Shown here in pieces: positions 14,186 through 20,254 of a stretch of 20,254 nt of DNA. The notes beneath the pieces are model-generated. The model saw only the letters and a list, made by a program, of their open reading frames with translations. It had not been told where the DNA came from and made no database searches. A program made the translations under genes and the position numbers. The stretch's first letter is position 1. Every line of letters begins with the position of its first letter. The stretch is from an uncultured Sphingomonadales bacterium (GTDB lineage Bacteria; Pseudomonadota; Alphaproteobacteria; Sphingomonadales; Sphingomonadaceae), in NCBI GenBank assembly GCA_937898525.1, contig CALCBC010000035.1:1-20254 (forward strand), given 5' to 3'.

Positions 14186-15148
14186 ATGGCTCGCAACAAG
14201 ATCGCGCTCGTCGGCGCCGGCATGATCGGCGGCACCCTCGCCCACCTCGCGGCGATGAAGGAGATGGGCGACATCGTCGTGTTCGACGTGGTCGAGGGCA
14301 TGCCCGCCGGCAAGGCGCTCGACATCTCGCAGGCCGGCCCGGTCGAAGGCTTCGACGCCAGGCTCAAGGGCTCCAACGACTACGCCGACATCGCCGGGGC
14401 CGACGTGATCATCGTCACCGCCGGCGTCGCCCGCAAGCCGGGCATGAGCCGCGACGACCTGCTCGGCATCAACCTCAAGGTGATGAAGGCGGTCGGCGAG
14501 GGCATCAAGGCCAACGCCCCGAACGCCTTCGTGATCTGCATCACCAACCCGCTCGACGCGATGGTCTGGGCGCTGCGCGAGTACTCGGGCCTGCCGCACA
14601 ACATGGTCGTCGGCATGGCCGGCGTGCTCGACTCGGCGCGCTTCCGCCACTTCCTCGCCGAGGAGTTCGACGTCTCGGTGGAGGACGTCACCGCCTTCGT
14701 GCTCGGCGGTCACGGCGACACGATGGTCCCGGTGATCGAGTACTCGACCGTCGCCGGCATCCCGGTCCCCGATCTGGTCAAGATGGGCTGGTCGACCCAG
14801 GAAAAGATCGACGCGATCGTCGACCGCACCCGCAAGGGCGGCGGCGAGATCGTCTCGCTGCTCGGCACCGGCTCGGCCTACTACGCCCCCGCCACCAGCG
14901 CGATCGCGATGGCCGAGAGCTTCCTCAAGGACAAGAAGCGCCTGCTCCCCTGCGCCGCGCACCTGACCGGCCAGTACGGGGTCGACGACCTCTACGTCGG
15001 CGTGCCCGTGGTGATCGGCGCCGGCGGCGTCGAGCGGATCGTCGAGATCGAACTGAACGAGGCCGCCAAGGCCAACTTCGACGTGTCGGTGGCGGCCGTG
15101 AAGGAACTGCTCGAGGCGTGCAAGGGCATCGACGGTTCTCTCGCCTGA
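14186..15148 (+). CDS. mdh: Malate dehydrogenase
   Basis: A 320-residue NAD-dependent malate dehydrogenase of the LDH-like alphaproteobacterial type, oxidising malate to oxaloacetate in the TCA cycle. The Rossmann motif GAGMIGG is at residues 10-16 and the NAD-ribose-binding Asp34 is in VVFDVVEG. Substrate arginines are in VARKPGMSRDDLLGIN (Arg83, Arg89), with a third in the DSARFRHF segment. The catalytic His176 is in LGGHGDTMVP. Length is exactly that of the family. The ATG at 14186 starts MARNKIALVGAG, as in relatives; the frame's extra 12 upstream codons are not conserved-looking. It is the first gene of mdh-sucD-sucA-sucB. A palindromic repeat separates it from sucD. Confidence 0.96.
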   Translation: MARNKIALVGAGMIGGTLAHLAAMKEMGDIVVFDVVEGMPAGKALDISQAGPVEGFDARLKGSNDYADIAGADVIIVTAGVARKPGMSRDDLLGINLKVMKAVGEGIKANAPNAFVICITNPLDAMVWALREYSGLPHNMVVGMAGVLDSARFRHFLAEEFDVSVEDVTAFVLGGHGDTMVPVIEYSTVAGIPVPDLVKMGWSTQEKIDAIVDRTRKGGGEIVSLLGTGSAYYAPATSAIAMAESFLKDKKRLLPCAAHLTGQYGVDDLYVGVPVVIGAGGVERIVEIELNEAAKANFDVSVAAVKELLEACKGIDGSLA

Positions 15149-15235
15149 CCGTCATCCCGGCGAAAGCCGGGATCGCGTCCGGCACTGTGCCTCCTTGCGG
15201 CACGAGGTCCCTGCTTCCGCCGGGACGACGACGAT
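15149..15235. repeat. Palindromic repeat between mdh and sucD
   Basis: Directly after the mdh stop is a hairpin ATCCCGGC-GAAA-GCCGGGAT (15154-15173). The outer arm CCGTCATCCCGGCG also pairs with CGCCGGGACGACG at 15219-15231, with further inner complementarity (GGCACTGTGCC). This is the widespread GTCATCCCGGCGAAAGCCGGGATC type of intergenic element. In the mRNA it would form a stable structure between mdh and sucD, which could stabilise or partly terminate the upstream message. sucD keeps its own ribosome site (AGGGA, eight bases before its ATG). Confidence 0.8.
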
Positions 15236-15248
15236 AGGGAAGAAGTGA

Positions 15249-16139
15249 ATGAGCATTCTCGTCGACCGCAACACCAGGGTCATCACCCAGGGGATGACCG
15301 GCGACACCGGCACCTTCCATACCGAGCAGGCGCTCGCCTACGGCACGCAGATGGTTGCCGGCGTCACCCCCGGGAAGGGCGGCCAGACCCACCTTGGCCT
15401 GCCGGTGTTCGACACGGTCGCCGAGGCGAAGCACGCGACCGGCGCCACCGCCAGCGTGATCTACGTGCCCCCGCCCTTCGCCGCAGACTCGATCCTCGAG
15501 GCGATCGACGCCGAGATCCCGCTGATCGTCTGCATCACCGAGGGCATCCCGGTGCTCGACATGGTCAAGGTCAAGCGCGCGCTGACCGGCTCGAAGTCGC
15601 GCCTGATCGGCCCCAACTGCCCCGGCGTGCTCACGCCTGAGGAATGCAAGATCGGCATCATGCCGGCGAACATCTTCAAGAAGGGCTCCGTCGGCGTCGT
15701 CAGCCGCTCGGGCACCCTCACCTACGAGGCCGTGTTCCAGACCACCAACATCGGCCTCGGCCAGTCGACCGCGGTCGGCATCGGCGGCGACCCGGTCAAT
15801 GGCACCAACTTCATCGACGTACTCGAGCTGTTCCTCGCTGACGACGAAACCCGGTCGATCATCATGATCGGCGAGATCGGCGGTAGCGCCGAGGAAGAGG
15901 CCGCCCAGTTCCTCAAGGACGAGGCCAGGCGCGGGCGAAGGAAGCCGGTCGTCGGGTTCATCGCCGGCCGCACCGCGCCTCCGGGCCGCCGCATGGGCCA
16001 CGCCGGCGCGATCGTCTCGGGCGGCCAGGGCGGCGCCGAGGACAAGATCGCGGCGATGGAAGAAGCCGGCATCCGCGTCGCCGCCTCGCCCAGCGAGCTC
16101 GGCACCACGCTCGACGCGCTGCTCAAGGAACTCGCCTGA
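15249..16139 (+). CDS. sucD: Succinyl-CoA ligase, alpha subunit
   Basis: A 296-residue SucD. Together with SucC it converts succinyl-CoA, phosphate and NDP to succinate, CoA and NTP. The N-terminal CoA-binding domain shows VITQGMTGDTGTFHTEQAL and GVTPGKGGQTHLGLPVF. The CoA/ligase region has GPNCPGVLTPEECKIGIMP and SRSGTLTYEAV. The phosphorylated active-site histidine is His251 in GRRMGHAGAIVSGGQGG. Length is normal. The ATG at 15249 has AGGGA eight bases upstream. The beta subunit gene sucC, which in many alphaproteobacteria lies between mdh and sucD, is not here and is not in the window, so it must be encoded elsewhere for this protein to work. sucA follows after 31 bases. Confidence 0.96.
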   Translation: MSILVDRNTRVITQGMTGDTGTFHTEQALAYGTQMVAGVTPGKGGQTHLGLPVFDTVAEAKHATGATASVIYVPPPFAADSILEAIDAEIPLIVCITEGIPVLDMVKVKRALTGSKSRLIGPNCPGVLTPEECKIGIMPANIFKKGSVGVVSRSGTLTYEAVFQTTNIGLGQSTAVGIGGDPVNGTNFIDVLELFLADDETRSIIMIGEIGGSAEEEAAQFLKDEARRGRRKPVVGFIAGRTAPPGRRMGHAGAIVSGGQGGAEDKIAAMEEAGIRVAASPSELGTTLDALLKELA

Positions 16140-16158
16140 ACTGTCCCGGTTGGGGCTG

Positions 16159-16163
16159 AAGGA
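16159..16163 (+). promoter_or_regulatory. Ribosome binding site deciding the sucA start
   Basis: AAGGA seven bases before the ATG at 16171. This argues against the in-frame TTG at 16150, which would precede it. Confidence 0.6.
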
Positions 16164-16170
16164 TCTCCCG

Positions 16171-18969
16171 ATGGGTAACGAAGCGCAGACATTCCTCCCC
16201 GAGCTCGGACCGCAGGATGGCCCGCAGCCGGGCCCGAGCTGGCAACGCGCGCGCTGGCCGCTGGCTGACGCCGGCGACGACCTCGTCGCGGCGCTCGACC
16301 CGACGGCGATGAAGCTCGCCGTCAAGGAGGCCTCAGCCAGGGCCGGCAAGCCGGTCGACGAGGCTTCGATCGAGCGCGCCGCGGACGAATCGATCCGCGC
16401 GATGATGCTCGTGCGCACCTATCGCGTGCGCGGCCACCTCGCCGCCGACCTCGACCCGCTCGGCCTGTCGAAGCTCGAGCAGCCCGAGGACCTGACCCCG
16501 GAGTACCACGGCTTCTCCGGCGAAGCGCTCGACCGCAAGGTCTATCTCGGCGGCACGCTCGGCTTCGAATGGGCGACCGTGCGCGAGGTCGTCGAGACGC
16601 TGCGCAAGAACTACTGCGGTCACGTCGGCCTCGAGTACATGCACATCGCCGACGTCGAGGAGCGCCGCTTCCTGCAGGATCGCATCGAGGGCCCCGACAA
16701 GGTCATCACGTTCACCCCGGAAGGCAAGAAGGCGATTCTCGGCGCGGTCGTGCGCGGCGAGGAGTACGAGAAGTTCCTCGGCAAGAAGTACGTCGGCACC
16801 AAGCGCTTCGGGCTCGACGGCGGGGAATCGATGATCCCCGCGCTCGAGGCGGTGATCAAGTACGGCGGCCAGCTCGGCGTGCGCGAGATCATCTACGGGA
16901 TGGCCCACCGCGGCCGGCTCAACGTGCTCGCCAACGTCATGGCCAAGCCCTACCGGGTGATCTTCCACGAGTTCTCGGGCGGCAGCGCCAACCCGGAGGA
17001 CGTCGGCGGCTCGGGCGACGTCAAGTACCACCTCGGCACCAGCACCGACCGCGAATTCGACGGGATCAAGGTGCACATGAGCCTGGTTCCGAACCCCTCG
17101 CACCTCGAAGCGGTCGATCCGGTCGTGCTCGGCAAGGCCCGCGCGCAGCAGGCGATCCGCGACGACCTCGTCAAGCACGAGCAGGTTCTCCCCGTGCTGA
17201 TCCACGGCGACGCCGCCTTTGCCGGGCAGGGCATCGTCTGGGAATGCTTCGGCTTCTCCGGCGTGCGCGGCTACAACACCGGCGGCTGCCTGCACTTCGT
17301 GATCAACAACCAGATCGGCTTCACCACCAGCCCGCAGTTCGCCCGCTCGTCGCCCTATCCGTCCGACGTCGCCAAGGCGGTCCAGGCGCCGATCCTGCAC
17401 GTCAACGGCGACGACCCGGAAGCGGTGACCTTCGCCTGCAAGCTGGCGATCGAGTATCGCCAGACGTTCAAGCGCGACATCGTCATCGACATGTGGTGCT
17501 ACCGCCGCTTCGGCCACAACGAGGGCGACGAGCCGAGCTTCACCCAGCCGCTGATGTACGCCCGCATCCGCCAGCACCCGCGGGTCAGCGACATCTACGC
17601 GGAACGGCTGATGGCCGAGGGCGTGATCGACAACGCCGCGCTCGAGCACATGCGCTACGAGTTCGGCGCCCTGCTCGAAAGCGAGTTCGAGGCCGGCAAG
17701 AGCTACAAGCCCAACGAGGCCGACTGGTTCGGCGGCCGCTGGAGCGGCCTGCACAGGCCCGCGGACCCCGAGACCGCGCGCCGCAACGTCGAGACCGCGA
17801 TCGACCGCAAGCTGTTCGACAGCCTCGGCCGTACGCTGACCACGGTTCCCGACGACCTCAACATCCACAAGACGCTCGCCCGCGTGATCGAGGCCCGGCG
17901 GCAGATGTTCGAATCGGGCGAAGGGTTCGACTGGGCGACGGCCGAAGCGCTCGCCTTCGGCAGCCTCGTCACCGAGGGCTACGGCGTGCGCCTGTCGGGC
18001 CAGGACTCGGGCCGCGGCACCTTCAGCCAGCGGCACGCAATCTGGGTCGACCAGGAGACCGAGCGCAAGTACATCCCGCTGTGCCAGCTGCCGCACGGCA
18101 AGTTCGAGGTCTACGACAGCCCGCTCTCCGAATACGGCGTGCTCGGCTTCGAATACGGCTTCGCCTCGGCCGACCCGAAGACGCTGGTATGCTGGGAAGC
18201 GCAGTTCGGCGACTTCGCCAACGGCGCTCAGATCATCATCGACCAGTACGTCGCCGCGGGCGAGGTCAAGTGGCTGCGCGCCAACGGCCTCGTCATGCTG
18301 CTGCCGCACGGCTACGAGGGCCAGGGCCCCGAGCACTCCTCGGCCCGGCTCGAACGCTTCCTGCAGCTCTGCGCCGACGACAACATCCAGGTCTGCAACA
18401 TCACCAGCCCGGCGAACTACTTCCACGTGCTGCGCCGGCAGATGCTGCGCCCGTTCCGCAAGCCGCTCGTCATCATGACGCCGAAGAGCCTGCTGCGGCA
18501 CCCGATGGCCAAGTCGAGCGCCACCGAGTTCGTCAACACCAGCCACTTCAAGCGCATCCTGTCGGACCGCAAGGAGATCCCCGACGACAAGGTCCGCCGG
18601 CTCGTGCTGTGCTCGGGCAAGGTGGCCTACGACCTGATGGAAGCGCGCGAGAAGGAGGGGATCGAGGACGTCTCGATCGTCCGGCTCGAGCAGCTCTACC
18701 CGTTCCCCGGGGAGCCGCTTGCCGCGCGCCTGTCGCGCATGAGCAACCTCGAAGAGGTCGTCTGGTGCCAGGAGGAACCGCGCAACAATGGCGCCTGGTT
18801 CTTCGTCGCCAGCCGGATAGAGATCGCGCTCAACGAATCCGGCCACGCCGGCATGCGCCCGATCTACGCCGGCCGCGCTCCGGCCGCCTCCCCGGCCACC
18901 GGCCTCGCCAGCAAGCACACCGAGCAGCAGCAGGCGCTGGTCGCCGAGGCGCTGGGCCTGAGCAAATGA
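16171..18969 (+). CDS. sucA: 2-oxoglutarate dehydrogenase E1 component
   Basis: A 932-residue thiamine-diphosphate enzyme, the first component of the 2-oxoglutarate dehydrogenase complex; it decarboxylates 2-oxoglutarate and passes the succinyl group to the E2 lipoyl arm. The short N-terminal region (GPSWQRARWPL) should contact E2. Then come the dehydrogenase domain with GMAHRGRLNVLANVMAKP (His246), ThDP/Mg binding GDAAFAGQG (Asp347) and NNQIGFTTSP, and HVNGDDPEAV. The transketolase-like pyrimidine domain (SGQDSGRGTFSQRHA, GYEGQGPEHSSARLERFLQL) and the C-terminal domain (WCQEEPRNNGAWFFV) follow. All expected blocks are present without a break. I chose the ATG at 16171 (AAGGA seven bases upstream) over the TTG at 16150. 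It sits 31 bases after sucD and 29 bases before sucB. Confidence 0.96.
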   Translation: MGNEAQTFLPELGPQDGPQPGPSWQRARWPLADAGDDLVAALDPTAMKLAVKEASARAGKPVDEASIERAADESIRAMMLVRTYRVRGHLAADLDPLGLSKLEQPEDLTPEYHGFSGEALDRKVYLGGTLGFEWATVREVVETLRKNYCGHVGLEYMHIADVEERRFLQDRIEGPDKVITFTPEGKKAILGAVVRGEEYEKFLGKKYVGTKRFGLDGGESMIPALEAVIKYGGQLGVREIIYGMAHRGRLNVLANVMAKPYRVIFHEFSGGSANPEDVGGSGDVKYHLGTSTDREFDGIKVHMSLVPNPSHLEAVDPVVLGKARAQQAIRDDLVKHEQVLPVLIHGDAAFAGQGIVWECFGFSGVRGYNTGGCLHFVINNQIGFTTSPQFARSSPYPSDVAKAVQAPILHVNGDDPEAVTFACKLAIEYRQTFKRDIVIDMWCYRRFGHNEGDEPSFTQPLMYARIRQHPRVSDIYAERLMAEGVIDNAALEHMRYEFGALLESEFEAGKSYKPNEADWFGGRWSGLHRPADPETARRNVETAIDRKLFDSLGRTLTTVPDDLNIHKTLARVIEARRQMFESGEGFDWATAEALAFGSLVTEGYGVRLSGQDSGRGTFSQRHAIWVDQETERKYIPLCQLPHGKFEVYDSPLSEYGVLGFEYGFASADPKTLVCWEAQFGDFANGAQIIIDQYVAAGEVKWLRANGLVMLLPHGYEGQGPEHSSARLERFLQLCADDNIQVCNITSPANYFHVLRRQMLRPFRKPLVIMTPKSLLRHPMAKSSATEFVNTSHFKRILSDRKEIPDDKVRRLVLCSGKVAYDLMEAREKEGIEDVSIVRLEQLYPFPGEPLAARLSRMSNLEEVVWCQEEPRNNGAWFFVASRIEIALNESGHAGMRPIYAGRAPAASPATGLASKHTEQQQALVAEALGLSK

Positions 18970-18998
18970 CGCGGATGGATTTGTTAGGGTGTTGAACG

Positions 18999-20249
18999 AT
19001 GGCGATTGAAGTGAAAGTCCCGACGCTCGGCGAGTCCGTCACCGAGGCGACCATCGGCGAATGGCTCAAGCAGCCCGGCGACCGGGTCAAGCTCGACGAG
19101 CCGATCGCCAGTCTCGAGACCGACAAGGTCGCTGTCGAAGTCCCGGCCCCCGCCGCCGGCGTGCTCGGCGAGTACAAGGTGCCTGTCGGCGCGACCGTCG
19201 AGGTCGGCGCAGTGATCGCGACCATCGACGACGCGCAGCAGGCTGGAGAGACCACGCAGGTGGCCGAGCGCGAGCAGGCCCAGCCCGCCTCCGAGCGCCC
19301 GCCCGCACCGGCCCCGACGCCAACGCCCGCCCCGGCCGAGGCCGAAGTCGATCACACCACGACCCTTTCCCCCGCAGTGCGCCGCGCGGTGCTCGAGCAC
19401 GGCGTCGACCCGACCCAGATCAAGGGCACCGGCAAGGACGGCCGCCTGACCAAGGAAGACGTGCTCGCTGCCGCCAAGGCCAAGAAGGAAGCGCCGGCCC
19501 CGTCGGTCTCCGCCCCGGCCCCCTCGCCCACTCCCGCGCAGACCGGCGAGCGGCGCGAGGAGCGGGTCAAGATGACCCGCCTGCGCCAGACGATCGCCCG
19601 CCGCCTCAAGGGCGCGCAGGAAGAGGCCGCGCTGCTGACCACCTTCAACGACTGCGACATGACCGCGGTGATCGAGGCGCGCGAGGCCTACAAGGAGCTG
19701 TTCGCCAGGAAGCACGGCATCAAGCTCGGCTTCATGAGCTTCTTCGCCAAGGCCGCCTGCCTCGCGCTCAAGAGCGTGCCCGCGGTCAACGCCCGGATCG
19801 AGGGCGACGAGATCGTCTACCACGACTACGTCGACATCTCGGTCGCGGTCAGCGCCCCCAACGGCCTCGTCGTGCCGGTGGTCCGCAACGCCGACGCGAT
19901 GAGCTTTGCCGAGATCGAGCAGGCGATCGCCGAGTACGGCCAGAAGGCGAAGGACGGCACCCTGACGATGGCCGACATGACCGGCGGCACCTTCACGATC
20001 TCCAACGGCGGCGTGTTCGGCTCGCTCATGTCGACCCCGATCATCAACCCGCCGCAGAGCGCCGTGCTCGGCCTCCACCGCATCGAGGACCGCCCCGTCG
20101 CGCGCAACGGTCAGGTGGTGATCCGGCCGATGATGTACCTCGCGCTCTCCTACGACCACCGCCTGATCGACGGCCGCGAGGCGGTCACCGCGCTCAAGAT
20201 CATCAAGGAAGCAATCGAAGACCCGATGCGCCTGCTGATCGACCTGTGA
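18999..20249 (+). CDS. sucB: 2-oxoglutarate dehydrogenase E2 (dihydrolipoyl succinyltransferase)
   Basis: A 416-residue E2 core of the 2-oxoglutarate dehydrogenase complex, transferring the succinyl group from lipoamide to CoA. One lipoyl domain is at residues 2-77 with the lipoylated Lys43 in ETDKVAVEVP. An Ala/Pro linker follows, then a peripheral-subunit-binding domain at about 122-158 (LSPAVRRAVLEHGVD, GTGKDGRLTKEDV), a second linker, and the catalytic domain from about 185. That domain has GTFTISNGGVFGS and the active-site block LSYDHRLIDGREAV (His387, Asp391). A single lipoyl domain and this length are typical of SucB rather than pyruvate dehydrogenase E2. The ATG at 18999 has AGGG about ten bases upstream. 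It is complete, with its stop five bases before the window ends; lpd (E3) may follow outside. Confidence 0.96.
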   Translation: MAIEVKVPTLGESVTEATIGEWLKQPGDRVKLDEPIASLETDKVAVEVPAPAAGVLGEYKVPVGATVEVGAVIATIDDAQQAGETTQVAEREQAQPASERPPAPAPTPTPAPAEAEVDHTTTLSPAVRRAVLEHGVDPTQIKGTGKDGRLTKEDVLAAAKAKKEAPAPSVSAPAPSPTPAQTGERREERVKMTRLRQTIARRLKGAQEEAALLTTFNDCDMTAVIEAREAYKELFARKHGIKLGFMSFFAKAACLALKSVPAVNARIEGDEIVYHDYVDISVAVSAPNGLVVPVVRNADAMSFAEIEQAIAEYGQKAKDGTLTMADMTGGTFTISNGGVFGSLMSTPIINPPQSAVLGLHRIEDRPVARNGQVVIRPMMYLALSYDHRLIDGREAVTALKIIKEAIEDPMRLLIDL

Positions 20250-20254
20250 CCGTC

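Noticed and set aside
16333..18918. 861-codon minus-strand open frame
   Set aside because: Antisense shadow of sucA; composition is Val/Asp/Arg/His-rich with no domain, while the plus strand is a complete E1 enzyme.

Overview
The window is very GC-rich and densely coded. Most codons end in G or C. The mdh-sucD-sucA-sucB run, a SleB-type wall hydrolase in what looks like a non-spore-former, a TonB-dependent B12 system and the general style of the proteins suggest an alphaproteobacterium, probably Sphingomonadales (Erythrobacter/Novosphingobium-like). That placement is recognition from the sequence alone, not the result of a search.

Layout. Positions 1-1756 (minus strand): a short operon of a LuxR-type HTH protein with a C-terminal membrane helix, a small helical protein, a multi-pass membrane protein and an unknown protein cut by the window edge. 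2120-5060 (plus): RNA 2',3'-cyclic phosphodiesterase thpR, then a lipoprotein M3 metallopeptidase (Dcp-like). 5067-5381: a composite palindromic repeat between converging genes. 5342-9835 (minus): a vitamin B12 uptake operon, btuB-btuF-btuC-btuD, with a clear cobalamin riboswitch at about 9937-10133 and 4-nt stop/start overlaps at all three junctions. 10219-11310 (plus): SleB-family cell wall hydrolase. 11520-11828: small unknown protein. 11928-13880: membrane GGDEF-EAL protein. 14186-20249: TCA-cycle operon of malate dehydrogenase, succinyl-CoA ligase alpha subunit, and 2-oxoglutarate dehydrogenase E1 and E2.

How the genes work together. The btu genes form a complete uptake route: outer-membrane receptor, periplasmic binding lipoprotein, inner-membrane permease and ATPase, all shut off by cobalamin through the leader RNA. 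SucA and SucB turn 2-oxoglutarate into succinyl-CoA, SucD (with a SucC not present here) makes succinate, and Mdh closes the cycle to oxaloacetate. The E3 subunit (lpd) and sucC are not in the window.

The most unusual theme is dispersed palindromic repeats. At least four families occur (GGGACAGTCCC REP-like, CTTCTCCC/GGGAGAAG composite, GTCATCCCGGCG hairpin, GTCCTGGGCCTGTCGAAGGAC). Three genes (thpR, btuD, btuF) appear to take their last codons from such repeats, and one repeat sits at the mdh/sucD junction where many alphaproteobacteria carry sucC. The best candidate for an undescribed functional unit is the membrane-HTH operon at the left edge. No prophage, transposase, tRNA, rRNA or CRISPR array was seen.
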